In this document: positions 45,837 through 58,131 of the stretch, in pieces
Layout: every line of letters starts with the position of its first letter
Position numbering within the stretch: the first letter of the stretch is position 1
Assembly: GCA_015227615.1 (NCBI GenBank)
Contig: JAALGZ010000049.1
Location: 124,001 to 188,000, forward strand
Origin: Labyrinthula sp. Ha
Taxonomy: Eukaryota > Sar > Bigyra > Labyrinthulida > Labyrinthulaceae
Length of the DNA: 64,000 bases
Direction of reading: 5' to 3'
Translations under genes and position numbers: made by a program
Notes under the pieces: model-generated
Seen by the model: the letters and a program-made list of their open reading frames with translations, nothing else
Told to the model about the DNA's origin: nothing
Database searches by the model: none

Positions 45837-48693
45837 ACACTTTTAGGGCTATGCTTTCAAAACTAGATACTATTCTCTTTTTTTATTGATAAATTTCTTT
45901 GTTACAATTTTATCATCTTGTCTCATGATTTGTACACAAGAACTAGAAAAAGCTGGTAAATGTTTATATTTAAACCAATAGAATATTTATCCTTGGCTAC
46001 TTCTGTTGAAAATATTTTGTGCCTGCACATCAAAACATAAGCCAAAATTTATATTTTTTTAATGAATGATAAAGATATCCAGCTCAATTAAAAAAACTGT
46101 GAGAGTTGCTTTTGTGCTGCTCTAGGCAAGCAACTTATATTGATGTAAAGTTCCTTTATTTCACTGTGTTAATATCTCTAAAAAAACAATAACTTACATG
46201 AGTTGTAACTTTATCCATATAACTCAAACTTGTCTAGATTATTATAGAAATTTGAAGACAAAAACTAGGGAAAACCATTTCATGTTTCAAAGTAAAAATT
46301 TTAGAATAGGTTTATCTCAGTATTTCTTATATCCAGATACTCATTCAAATATGTTAACTCTTTATAGACGGGAAAATCTATACCAAAGAATAAATTTTAC
46401 TCAAAAAAGAACCTGGAAACTTTTGACTTTATGAGTAGATAAGTCCAGTTTATGAAATCTTATCATATATTTAAAACTAATTGACCATTCGAGAAAGTAA
46501 ATTATCCAAGAAAGTAATTTTGACAAAACTTTGGAAGTAACACTCGATAAAACATAGTGCGTATTCGTAAAGAAACTGTAGTTCCTGCATAAAGACTAAC
46601 AGGATGAACAGAAATATGAGTATTTACTTTGAGCTACTTGAGATGCTATCACTACTGCAGAGTTTAAGAACACAATGTACCTAAACAGTGGTAGAAAGTT
46701 ATGGCTTATGCTTAAGTTGAACATATTTTCCTCTAATATAGCTATAATATTGAAGATACTTTTCAAGGGTTTTGACATCTTATGATATTTGTGGAATATT
46801 GTAAGCAGTAATATTATCCTTTCTGGAGCTTTTAGTTGTATAGGTAGAAGAAAGTTAGGATTAACTATGAAAGCAGAGTATGTTTCATACTGAAAATAAC
46901 GTATCCAAGAGAATCCACCCTCGAAAAAACACTCGCCAATCATGAAGATAATGCTTTGTATCCAAAATATGTATAGTAAATTAGTTGGTTTCTTTCGTTC
47001 TACAACTTATCGGTTCACGCATTTATTTTACAAGGCTTCTGATTCTGTTCTCCTTGGTTAACCACTCAAAAATGAAGAACCAGAAGAATTGACATTAAGA
47101 TTCAATTTCTGCTTAGATCAACTTATTCCCAACTGCATATATTCATTATATCCCACTAGCAATAGTTTTCGTCAAACTGAAAAGATACAACTATTATAAC
47201 CACGGCAATTTGATGCTTCCATCTTCCAAGAATTTATGAATTATAAGAAGTTTGGTATATGTGGCACAGTGGTAGAGAATTCATTATCATAGTAGAATAG
47301 TGAAGCGGGAATCTATTAAAAGGAGTTAAATCAGCTGTATTCTTGGTGATATAGACTATCAAGAGATAAAATGGATGTTATGGGTTGTACCAATAAAACA
47401 AACTATTTAATTTGTTCACTTCATAGCATCCTATACAAAACTGGTATGCTTAGACATTATTAACTAGGTTATAATTCCAATAACTGGACTTTTTTCGTAC
47501 TTTCTGTACAAATTTTTAGGTATAAGTTCCTTTAGGAGTAATGCTTTTACTTATAAACATCATTGAACTTTATTTACATAGAGAGATCCTACGCAGAAGT
47601 TCTTTTAAATCTATGAGGAACTTTATGTATTACTAGCGAAATGTAATAATTGTTCTTGTTTTTTTCGTATTCTCTTATTGCTTAATATTATTCTCTAATG
47701 TTGGCCAACCTAACAGTATCTATACCATCTATACGCCAAATTATCATACTTCAAAAATTTTCTAGAAAGAGAAAGCCTCTTTGAGACAACTTTGTTTACC
47801 CCTGTCTTATCCCTTAGCTTTTAGCCTTCCTCTCATGGTATTAAAGTTGCCCCAATTTGAGTACTCAAACAACTATAACTGTCGTATACAGGACTTGTTG
47901 TCAGAACAACATTAACGGTAGTACAGTACTATAATCGCAAAGAACTCTTACCAGTAATAAGCGATAAGAGATTAAACAGAACGGTAAGCTCCAATATTCC
48001 GAAAAATTTTTGCGTAACGTTATATTCATTCCATTAGGGAATTAACCAAAGTTTATCTGTTTTCCTATTATATTCAATACCAAATAAAATTATGGGGGAA
48101 AGTAAGATAATGCTCCTTGAGTGAAAGAAAGTAGCACACCAACAGAAAAGAGAGAGATATTTTAGCAAGAAAAGAGTCACTACTACGTGTAGCAACTTCA
48201 TACCTGACGCTTTGCTACTACCTGAAGCTAATTTAGGTTGACTTCTGCAACAACTTTGTTCTTTTGGTAAGTGCATGGGAAAATCTTAAGTTACATGTAT
48301 TAGTGAACATAGATTTATCTTAGTACGAAATTAAAGCGAATTTTCTTGGTCGCAAATACAGTATTTTAGTTGCAAGTCTTTAACAAAGAGAACAATTCAT
48401 ATCTATTCGCATAGAAAAGAAGCTGAAGGTATCTAGAACTAGATTTCAATAGCTAAGGAAGGGACAAAAGCTGCCCTAATAACCTAAAGAAAGAACTTTC
48501 TAACTCTGCGTTTCATGTTTGCTTGATCTTTATTTGGGTTACTATTCCTACATATTTGTATTGTTTCAAGATTTTTTTGGAGTATACTGTTTTGAGAAGA
48601 TAATTGCTACAGTTTCTCAACATGAAAAATTATAGAAATGTTATAATTAACGGTTATATCCCTGATAATTAGCGACAAGGATTTTAAGTGATA

Positions 48694-48730
48694 TTTCTTA
48701 TCTTTTGCTACTGTTCTTACCGATAAGAAA
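48694..48730 (-). repeat. Inverted repeat related to 742-794
   Basis: TTTCTTATC and GATAAGAAA face each other across 19 nt. On the minus strand it starts TAGGGTTTCTTATCG, identical to the left edge of the first-kilobase hairpin. Spacers differ in sequence and length. Confidence 0.5.
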
Positions 48731-51700
48731 CCCTAGGCATAACCACAAATCTCGCCGCTTTGTATATACCGATTAAGTTTCTTAAGTACCAATACCCTTT
48801 TATGTTACAATATCTTAAAATTTCAAGTTCGAACTGAATAGAATCTACGTTAAACTGTTAACTATGGTCAGCCGTTGTTTGGCAAAAAACATTTGAGGTA
48901 TCATGTATTCTCAGCTAGCTCTCTAAACAAATCTAATTTTCAAAAAGTAATATTTGCTGTTTCAAACTATAATAATTTGCACCAAAGAAAGATATACAAC
49001 TCCCGTAAAAAGTATTGGACGAGATAATCCCACTACCTTGTTTTGTACTAACTATTTCTTAAAACTTGTGCTACAGAAAAAATTATGTAATTGTAGATGC
49101 CGTGAATTACTACGTTTGTAAGAAACAAATTTGCTAATTCTAATCTTCAACAACAATAATAATGATTAATTTTAATCGTTTATTGACATATGAGGAACAT
49201 ATAAGCATGACGAGATCACACTGAAGCAAATATAAGACTGACTTTCATACACTCAATGTAAAGTTTTTGCTTGAGTTAAAGTGACTGAGATAGGTATTAG
49301 ATACACGTTCCTAGAGAATAGATTACTGAAAACATAGGCACATCATATTCCAAGGTTAAACATAGAACTGTTTTGATTCACATTATCATGTGTACAATTA
49401 TTGTAATACCATCAAAATATACATAGTTTCTTTCAGAGCAACTGAAAGCCTCTCGTAAAATACAATATACTTTTGATTCTTGAAAGCAAGAAAACCTAAA
49501 TAAGTTTCTTTGAGCCTTGTGCATTATAAGCTCAACGGTTAGGTGATATTGCAATTTTACCATCTTCCTTGGCTCTCGTAATACTGTTTTTATATCAACT
49601 CCTGCATTTACTTGTTATTTTAGCTAAAACATTTTCAGATCAATGAAAGATATTTATCGGTGCTCGAATAAGAGTACAATTTAGTTCTAAAAAATGATAC
49701 TAGCTCAACTTCCTATGCACTGCTCAAATTTGTTAAGGTGAACTAATGAAAAAAAAGCTGTGTCTTCTTTACCAGAAAATAGTTATTTAATAAGACATGC
49801 TCCGGATCATAGGTTCTATGTTGGAAAAATATTCTGACTTAGTCTTAAATTTATTTAGAAAGACTGATTAGCTTGATTATGCAGTGCAAGACATACACGT
49901 TATACCACAATTAACCAGTTCTTTAACATTTTTCTGCAGTTAGCTAAGTACGTCATAGCTAAATGACCCCTCGCTACAGTGTTGTGATTCTACATTTGAA
50001 TAGCTACGTAGTTAAATAAATTTTGCTTCAAACCTTGAATACCCTTTACAACATAGAGCAGTTTTACCACTGGATTTATCAGTATGGTTGCATGTATTAC
50101 TGGATAATATTTTATACGCCTTCAGAGCTCATAGCTAGATGCGGCTTAGCTTAACTTTGTCACTCATTTCCTTCTTTGTAGATACTAAATAAGTATTTTT
50201 CTAACATATAGCCAGGAGAAATAGTTTACTGAATATTAATGTTGTATCTTGCAACCGATTAATTAAACTATTTCTAAGTTTGACTAAGGCGTTTTCCATC
50301 AAACGGTGGAGAACATGTGTTTCATATTGAGTCCAAATTTAGAGAAATTCATTATTACCATCAATAATTTTTCTCTAAATAATCGTAGGAAATTAGAGCT
50401 ATCAAAGATCAAGGCGTTACTATAATAAGGTTTTATGAACACCACCTTCATGAAATAAAATGCCTACCCACATCAAATCTTCGCTAGCTTACACCAGTCA
50501 TAGTTTCCTTAAAAAGTCTAGTCAGGAAATCCAACGATATTTTTTTCTTTGCAAGAATAATTTATGGGCATCGTATCATCTATAAATTAAAGGCTAGTAC
50601 TTAGTAGTATACTATTCAATCAATAAACCATAAGCTTAATGAATGCGTCAAATACTTTCTAAGGTCTGCAAATTATTGTTGCTATAGAGATTAAAGACTA
50701 TTTTTTTATTCTAAGCTGATTTATTTAATTTGAATAATTCTTGAATAAAGATAATGTTCCTGAGGGAAATATTTTGACTATCAAAATAGCTACACCATAA
50801 GACCTTGTAGCCAAAACCTTTTCTTAAATTTTAAAGCATGGAAGATGGGGAACTAGAGCGTGGTTACATGTCTCTGTCGGTTAAATAAAGTACTAAGTCC
50901 TACTTAAGTCAATAAGTTCTATTCAAAGTATTGGCAAGGGAATCAAAGCTTAAAATCTATCCAAGTCAAGTTCAATAAAGTTTCACTACCTGGATAATAT
51001 GCTGAACTATATTTTGTAACCCACTAAAAGACATATGCCAAAGTAAGCAAAGAAGCTAAGAAAGTTTGTGTAAAGTATTTAGACGGCTTAAGAAATTGTG
51101 AGGCCTTAAACAGATTATAGAGTTTAATCTAATACTGTGCGAAGGGTTAATGGAGGTAATTTTCTAATTCTTCCGTATAGAATTTACTAAATAAGTAATA
51201 TAGACTTTACCAACTACTCAACAGCTGACAAGAGTTCTACAACTACCTTGATTTAAGTCTTTTGATACCCACAGCCCTGAATGACTGATTGATCATAGCC
51301 TTAGCCGATTGTATGATTTAATATTTTAATTTTGAGTCCATATCCAATAGTAATTAGGCCATTGCAATTTGGGATGCTTGGTCTTCAAGTTTTTCTTGGA
51401 ATAATAGTCTCTGCAGAATCTTACTTGGGAGCTTCTTCTCTCAGAAACTTATTCTATCTACGCAATATAAAAACAAATAGTAACAACTCCGGCCTTTAAA
51501 TTAATTTTTTCATTAGGAAGTATATAGATGCAGAAAATAATGCTTTAATATTTCGCGGCGTTTGGCTTAGCTACCGAAGTCAGGAGGAATTCTTGGAGAC
51601 ATGAGTGACCAGGAATTTAAGCCTACTTACTGATATTTTCTCAACGAAAATCTTTACTCAATTTTTCCGAATTGTTTTATCAACAACACTTTTCTCTAAA

Positions 51701-51970
51701 CTTTCGGTCATCTGTAGTTAACTCTACTTCCTACATATGCTACAAATATCTTCAGTGTTATGCATCTAGGAATCCAAAGCAACTAACATCGAATAAACAT
51801 TTATATTTTATTCAGAGCTTATTTGTAGTACATCTGCAACAAAACTTCATTCCTTTTTCTTTAGTTTTTCTATATAGAACGATACATGTATACTACAAAT
51901 TAATATGTCTTAAATTTGCACCCCCAACAGCGTAATCCTAACACTGGTTTCTTTTTTATCATGAATTTAC

Positions 51971-51983
51971 AATTGCCCAAAAT
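51971..51983 (+). promoter_or_regulatory. AATTGCCCAAAAT element upstream of macrodomain gene 2
   Basis: 119 bp before the ATG, identical to the element before macrodomain gene 1. Confidence 0.5.
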
Positions 51984-52101
51984 GAATTAACCGAAATTAC
52001 CCAAAAATTACTAGAATAAAAACCATCGTCTAGTCGGAACATAGCAGTGAAGATCTAAATAAAAAGAAACTATCACTACTGCTCGGAAAACATCCCAATC
52101 A

Positions 52102-52772
52102 ATGAAGGAAATACCTATTAATCAAGAGCACCTTGGAGTAATCCCATTACAAAAAATTTCTTTGAATAATATGGATGTTTATGTGACTTATGGCTCAATC
52201 GTTGACTTCGAGGGTGACTGTGTTGTTAACGCCACCAATGAGCAAGGATTAGGCGGAGGAGGTGTGGATGAAGCTGTAAACATAGTTGGAGGCCAAGTTA
52301 TTGTTGAAGCAAGAGAAAAACTCCCAGTTGTCAATCAAGAGTACGTTGTACGTATACCCACAGGGAAAGCTGAAATAACTGTAAGTGGAGATTTGCCTTC
52401 TAGAGTAGATTTAAACTTCTTTATTATTTTCAGTATTGTATTCATGCTGTTGGACCGGCGTTTTGGGCTAAATATTTATCGAATAAAGAACAATTATTGA
52501 AGGAAGCATATAAGAATAGTTTGAACATTGTTTATGGAGACAAAGAGAAAAATATTATTTCCGTGGCATTTAGTTTATTGAGCTCAGGTGTCTTTCGAGG
52601 AGAGAAAACACTGCACGAAGTCTTGTGTTTGGGTTTAGAAGCTATTAGAGAATATGATACATCACGATGTGGTCTAATTGGCGAGCGGAGACAAGTTTAT
52701 GTCGTTGCATACACACCAGAAGAAAAGGCTGCTTTGGAAGCCGCTGCATCACAAGTTTTTCCACGAGCATAG
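52102..52772 (+). CDS. Macrodomain protein 2
   Basis: Two exons, 52102-52404 and 52434-52772, 213 residues. Paralogue of the protein at 45 kb, with VVNATNEQGLGGGGVDEAVN, IPTGKAEI, IHAVGP and LLSSGVFRGEKTLHEVL. The loop residue after GGGGVD is Glu rather than the usual Gly, and the next helix lacks the usual His. Binding of ADP-ribose is plausible, hydrolysis is doubtful. It has no charged tail, ending QVFPRA shortly after the fold. The gene is convergent with the CapA-like gene, with 150 bp between stops. Confidence 0.87.
52405..52433 (+). other. Spliceosomal intron, 29 nt
   Basis: GTAGATTT...ATTTTCAG, phase 0, before the codons for YCIHAVGP. The only intron of the set ending CAG. Confidence 0.9.
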
Positions 52773-52922
52773 ATAAACACGAACCAAAAAAGCTATGGTG
52801 TCGCTCTAGGGAAACTAGAAAAAGGAAATTGATGCCTGACTATAACTGTAGCAAGTTTGTGACCGTAGATTAAACAACAGAATGTTATTCCATTCATTTG
52901 TAATTCTGCTGGTACAAAGCTC

Positions 52923-54155
52923 TTATGATTCATCTCGACTGCCTTCCCACATTAGACGATGTATAACTTCCTCCTCTGCTCTGCACTTGGGGCCTGCTTT
53001 TTTCGTAGATACGAGCTTTCGCAACTTGTTTTCCGTCCACACCTCACAAACTGGTTCGTATTTAATTTTGACCTCTATTTCTCCTGAGGAATTACTAAAT
53101 GTCATAAAAAGTACGGCGGATGCGCGTTCTTTTACTTTTGTAATACTCCAGCTGCCCAGTCCTGAAGTGAAACTGCCTAGGCTATAGCTTACAATTACAG
53201 TTCTGCCATCTATAGATCGTATTTTTTCAAGACGTTGGGGGATATGTGGATGATTGCCAAGAATGACATCCACACCAGCATTAACAAACTCTTTGGTTAA
53301 GGCCTTAACTTCTTTTGTTATTCCATCTTTAAACTGTGAACCCCAATGTGGAGCAACGACTAGCACATCAACTAAATGCTTAATTCGGTTGTCCTTGAGC
53401 ATCCTTGTGGCATCTCTACAGTATAAGATCTGTCTTCGTACAAGATCTGTAGGGGCAAAGAGTTTTTTTCTGCATGTTGAGCATAGAATGTTAGTACAAC
53501 TTACAACACCAATCCTCCAACCCCCTTGTTCCTCTACGTGGAGAAAATCTGTTATGTTTAATCCTTTGGATCCCGCAAAGAGTGTTCCAATAGTTCCGAA
53601 ACCTGCGCTTTCCAAGAGAGTTTTGGTTTGACTAATTCCTTCAAAACCCCGATCAAAAGCATGGTTGTTAGCCAACGTGAACATACTAATTCCCGACTTA
53701 CTAAGATCTCTAATTAACTTTGGATGGTAGTTAAATCCCCCACTCGCAACACCGTTCGTGAATAAATCTTTCTGCTTATAAGAACAACTTCCATTTCTGA
53801 GTTTACCTGTGACATCTACCTTTCCCACCGTTCCTTCAAAATTCGATATAACAATCTTAAACCCCTTTACATCGTCCCAGAGGTGTTGTATTTCTTCCCA
53901 CATATGGGAGAAATCATGCCTGTAACCTTCCAGTGCCAGGGACCTAGTAAAGAGTAAGTCGCCCAACCCAATGATTGTAAACTCATTTCCTGCTTCCTTT
54001 GTCTCCAAGTCTCGGCCAACTAACCTACTTTTTTCTATGGGCAAGCAATTATGTTTGACAAAGCAAAACTTTTGCAAGAACCCTTCATTCAGTGATAATT
54101 GAGTGCAAATAAAAAGCACAGAGAGAATAACTAACATTTGACGCCAAAATCTCAT
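52923..54155 (-). CDS. CapA/PGA_cap-type metallophosphatase-like protein, secreted
   Basis: Intronless, 410 residues. A signal peptide (residues about 1-24, LVILSVLFICTQLSLNEG) is followed by the CapA fold of the calcineurin-like phosphoesterase superfamily: GLGDLLF near 65, ISNFEG near 105, ANNHAFDRG near 160, APHWGSQF near 267 and GNHPHIPQ near 298. These supply the metal-binding Asp, Asn and His residues. In bacteria CapA/PgsA helps make poly-gamma-glutamate capsules. In eukaryotes the role is unknown; a secreted or wall-associated hydrolase is likely. The scattered eukaryotic distribution makes bacterial origin plausible, but codon use here matches its neighbours. TATCCGTT lies 23 bp before the ATG, as upstream of the cyclin genes. 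Confidence 0.88.
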   Translation of the reverse strand: MRFWRQMLVILSVLFICTQLSLNEGFLQKFCFVKHNCLPIEKSRLVGRDLETKEAGNEFTIIGLGDLLFTRSLALEGYRHDFSHMWEEIQHLWDDVKGFKIVISNFEGTVGKVDVTGKLRNGSCSYKQKDLFTNGVASGGFNYHPKLIRDLSKSGISMFTLANNHAFDRGFEGISQTKTLLESAGFGTIGTLFAGSKGLNITDFLHVEEQGGWRIGVVSCTNILCSTCRKKLFAPTDLVRRQILYCRDATRMLKDNRIKHLVDVLVVAPHWGSQFKDGITKEVKALTKEFVNAGVDVILGNHPHIPQRLEKIRSIDGRTVIVSYSLGSFTSGLGSWSITKVKERASAVLFMTFSNSSGEIEVKIKYEPVCEVWTENKLRKLVSTKKAGPKCRAEEEVIHRLMWEGSRDES

Positions 54156-54177
54156 CTTCGCTGACTCAAATTTTTCA

Positions 54178-54185
54178 ACGGATAT
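54178..54185 (-). promoter_or_regulatory. TATCCGTT element upstream of CapA-like gene
   Basis: AACGGATA on the plus strand, preceded by TTTTTC. Matches the core before cyclin paralogues 1 and 2 but sits closer to the ATG. Confidence 0.35.
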
Positions 54186-54221
54186 TATTACAAATACTAT
54201 ATTTGTTAAACGATTAAATAT

Positions 54222-55241
54222 TTACACTGCGACCTCTGAATCTATAACACTTCCATCAATAACATCAACTTCATCAATTTCCTCCTGCGTCAAAATATTA
54301 TCGTCAAGTTGATTAGCTGAAAGGGTTTTTTTATTAGTCCAAACATAGTTCTCTAAATATAAGTAGCTTATAAGTTTTCGGAAGCAAAATGCACACCCAA
54401 AAACAACACAACAGAGATATAACTTAGAAGAAAAGAGAAAGTCGACCCAGCTTGATGTATCATTTTCTATTATTATATATTTTGGTACTCCTTTTACATA
54501 ATATTTTTCAGTATATTCATATTCTTCTTCAGCTGTTGCATACTCATTAATTAGCTCTGCTTTTTGATGACTAAAGTTTTGTTTAGTTTCTTCATCAAGT
54601 AAATCATATTTTTGCTTTATTTCCAACCTTACAATTTTATTCAAATTACCTTCTTCTGCAATATTTTCAACTTGAAATTTTTCATTAAAATCTTTCACAA
54701 ACTTCTTGTTTTTAACCGTGAAACTTTGTTCTGGTGAGGAATCAAACCAATCTAAGAAATCTTTTTTCTTCTTTTTTGTAAAGGTCAACACTGTAACAGT
54801 TGCTCCTCTATTCATAGAAGTTGTTTTAAATCCTTTAAGTGTCATTTCTAAAGTAGGTTCTTGTCCTGTCAAGGTTTCCAACTTATCCTGAACTTCATCT
54901 ACATCCAAGTACTTTGTTTGAGAGTTGATTAAAGGGTGAGCATCAAAAGAGGTGATACAATATGGCATAAGTATAGAAACAAGAGCTACAAAAGGTAAAA
55001 CAAATGCTAAATTCCCTGGGATAAAAATATTTATAACCACAATAGCCGCAACAAATAAAAAGTATAAAGTGTTATAACACAATTGTGCTGTTTCTGGTGA
55101 ACCCACATCTCCTTTTGTGTTGGCTTGTATGAAAATGGAGTCCTGTCTTTGTAATTGACGAGCTGATGCTATTTCATCGGAAGAGGTTGATCTTGTGTCA
55201 TTGTTGTTGATATATGATCCAACTGGTAAGGGGTTGCTCAT
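54222..55241 (-). CDS. Unknown multi-span membrane protein, faintly TMEM151-like
   Basis: Intronless, 339 residues. A polar Ser/Asn-rich N-terminus precedes two adjacent hydrophobic helices (about 55-72 and 78-96), then a soluble middle domain with TFTKKKKKDFLDWFDSSP and a Lys/Glu-rich part, a third helix near 268-288 (LYLCCVVFGCAFCF), and an acidic tail. The layout of a helix pair, a domain with a conserved W-x-D-x-S block and a later helix recalls the TMEM151 family, but I cannot confirm this by eye. The stop lies 66 bp upstream of the CapA ATG on the same strand, closer than most spacing here. Function unknown. Confidence 0.7.
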   Translation of the reverse strand: MSNPLPVGSYINNNDTRSTSSDEIASARQLQRQDSIFIQANTKGDVGSPETAQLCYNTLYFLFVAAIVVINIFIPGNLAFVLPFVALVSILMPYCITSFDAHPLINSQTKYLDVDEVQDKLETLTGQEPTLEMTLKGFKTTSMNRGATVTVLTFTKKKKKDFLDWFDSSPEQSFTVKNKKFVKDFNEKFQVENIAEEGNLNKIVRLEIKQKYDLLDEETKQNFSHQKAELINEYATAEEEYEYTEKYYVKGVPKYIIIENDTSSWVDFLFSSKLYLCCVVFGCAFCFRKLISYLYLENYVWTNKKTLSANQLDDNILTQEEIDEVDVIDGSVIDSEVAV

Positions 55242-57915
55242 TTAAAGTTCTTGTATTGTGTTGTTCACCTCGTGTTCCTTATAGAAAGCTCTCTAATGGT
55301 AAGAAATTCTGGTATAGTAAGATCCTAACTATCCTGTTATCAGATTATTGAAATGTAATAGCATTGTGATAGATAATTATTTCTGTTTCGTTTCTTTTGT
55401 TATGCCGTAAAATAACTTTTCTCAATACGGTATCTATACCGTGTTCTTGGTCATAAGACCAATTATGGAAAAGATATTAAAAATTCTAGTGGAAATACTT
55501 GACAACTGCTTATGTATACTTGTATCAAATATACAAGACGCATATGTAAAAAGAGCTTCCTAAAGAAACTATTAAAAAAATCTTCTATGGCTTCAGAGAT
55601 ATGTTTCATTTTCTTGTGAAAAAGCAAGTACCTTGACATAAATGTTCTGAGGCAAGAAAGTTCAACAAGTGAAGTCGTTCGTAGTTGTAAGATCGTGATA
55701 AATCAAAGTTTTGGAACCATAATATAGGAATTCTGCATCAGTTGATATTGACGCAGCTGTGCCACCCTGTCAAATTCGTAGGGAGTTTAAGCAATACTAG
55801 AACGATCCATACACCTTCCTTGCAACACCTTCACTCCAACACGCTTCTACTAGTGGAAACGATCATGAAAGATACTTGAACCTTAAAGGCGGAGCTTTCA
55901 AAATCAGTATATACACTTTCATCAAAAAATAGGTGAATATATAGATGCTTTTGTGACTACCTTGAAACAAATATACTTGTCTTCACATCAAGCAGCAACC
56001 ATATTCAACAATGAATTTTAAAACAAAATGAGTCATCAACTCAATAATTGATAAGGTTTATTTTTATATATAGAAAATTTAACGTTAGAATACTATAGAA
56101 TTTTATATGCTTCAGCAAAAATTATTTGAGCAAGATAAAATGGACACTTAAGTTACTCACATGTTGATTAGCGCATATTTCTTGGCAAAGGAAATATATC
56201 ACACAATTAATTGTCATGATCCCTGGAGCAATAATCAAAATGATATTTTAAACAAATTTACATAGAATAAATTAATTTATGACTAAGAACTGTAGATTTA
56301 ATACAAGATATCAATAAAATTGAATTTTTCTTTCCTTTACCCTGAACTATCACAAGTATTACCTCTGAGTTGGACTCACCTCCCACCAACAAACATCAGT
56401 AATAACTTCGCTCCACATATAGTTAAACTAACCAACCACCCTTAGATAAAAAAGGCTTTAAAATCCCGGGGCACCGGGTAAGAGAGAAGAAGGTCCAAGA
56501 CATAAATATAAAAAATGAAGTAAGAGGATTTGTTGAATGGTTGAATGGCAACAGCAAACATATAACTGTCTATAAAAAATGATACAGGGAGCGACTAATA
56601 GTTGATACAAAAATAAAAAGGATATTGTGTTTAACCCCGTGCAATATTTTGAAGAAAAATCAAGAATATTACATTTCTTTTAACTTTAAGTTAAACCGAA
56701 TATTAAGTTAAGATCAATCTTTAGCTTGTTGTTGATTAGAGTTACCGTGCATAATTGACTAGCCTTTGTATTTCTTACTAGAAGTAGGAAATAGAGAATC
56801 TAAATATTCTATTTCGAAAAAAATTTAAGATCAACTATTATGTTATTTATTACAGAATATATATTTGGATAACTCCGTTGTAGGTTTCATTTTAGATGCT
56901 TGATCATAAAGCTGAATAAACTCGGTATAATGCCTGAAGGGTGATTATGATCTAACAAAAGGTTTTCCCATTATACATGGCCCAATACATCATAATCATT
57001 TTCTTCGCAATGCTTCTTATTATCACTCCACTAGAGGTTTAACTTCAGATTTCTGCTCAAAATAATGTCAATAACAAGAACAAAATATTTTGTTGAATCT
57101 AATAAACCAACTGGCGTATGATTTTCAAGGTACATAAATTAAAATATTGAAGTAGGCTTGGCGAATTTATATTAAGGCTTTAGGTTCTTTTGGGCAGTTT
57201 CTTAGTAGTCTTGCCAGGAGAATCCAATGCTGTGGGGATTAACATTTCTAAGGAACAATAGATATCTAAGATACGAAAACAGGCACACAGAAAAAGCTCC
57301 TAAAGCTTTTAAGCCGCATTATACTTCGTTCAAGACAGTTAAATATTTGATTCATACAACTAAGTTTACTTAGATATAGTTTAGAAAAACTTCTATGTGC
57401 TAAAAGTACTTGGTTATAATGGGGAAAACAGACACAGAAATATAAAACCTATAGAAGCTAAGGTGCGACATGTCAACAATTTTTCAACAATTCAAAGAGC
57501 AAATCCATTATAACTGTTTAGAATTTCAAAGGTTGAAGCATTATTATCGTCATAACAAACCAAAACATATGTGCTACAAAATATTATATAGCTCTATGAC
57601 TAAGGGTAGCTAAAACTTATGCAAAAGACCTAAGAGTTAGGATTCAGTTGAAGTTAATTACTACCTTCTACACTTTATATCTCTAGTGCCTTAGAACTTT
57701 AATTAACGTGAAAAAGTATACATTATTATATCTCAGAACCCCTAGTTAGACAACAGTTAAGACGGGAGTGCGATATTATATTTGCAAATGTGGCCGTATA
57801 TTTTCTCAAGAATTGTGATAAAATCAACGCTCAAGAGGGAGATTTCCCATCACGTGACTATGTAATGGGTAAACTAAGATAGATAGAAAAGTCCGGGACA
57901 TTATTTGTAGGAGTG

Positions 57916-58131
57916 TGATTTGATTAAAATTATCAGTGATCATTTGATGCTCATTTTGATTCTGATCATCAACATGAGCATTGGGATTTTGATTCGCATC
58001 GAATGATTCTAATTGATATTTTGATTATTAGTTGATTCTCAATAATCAATCAAAATTATTTGAGAATTATCAGAATCAATCAATAAGAAAAATATAAGGA
58101 AATTTCTCATTGATAAATTGTCAATAAATCA
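57916..58131 (+). repeat. AT-rich MITE-like repeat, copy D
   Basis: 216 bp. The left end TGATTTGATTAAAATTATCA and the inverted right end TGATTTATTGACAATTTATC pair imperfectly. Interior is rich in GATT, AATC and TCAATAATC words. Full-length relative of 16223-16436. No coding capacity. Confidence 0.7.

Larger units (their letters stand above)
45837..52101. other. Gene-poor stretch
   Basis: About 6.3 kb without a supportable gene. All frames are short and AT-driven. A hairpin at 48694-48730 shares TAGGGTTTCTTATCG with the inverted repeat at 742-794. No tRNA with a proper B box was found. Confidence 0.5.

Noticed and set aside
47255-47315. tRNA-like segment (GGCACAGTGGTAGAGAATTC)
   Set aside because: The following sequence lacks a T arm and acceptor pairing.
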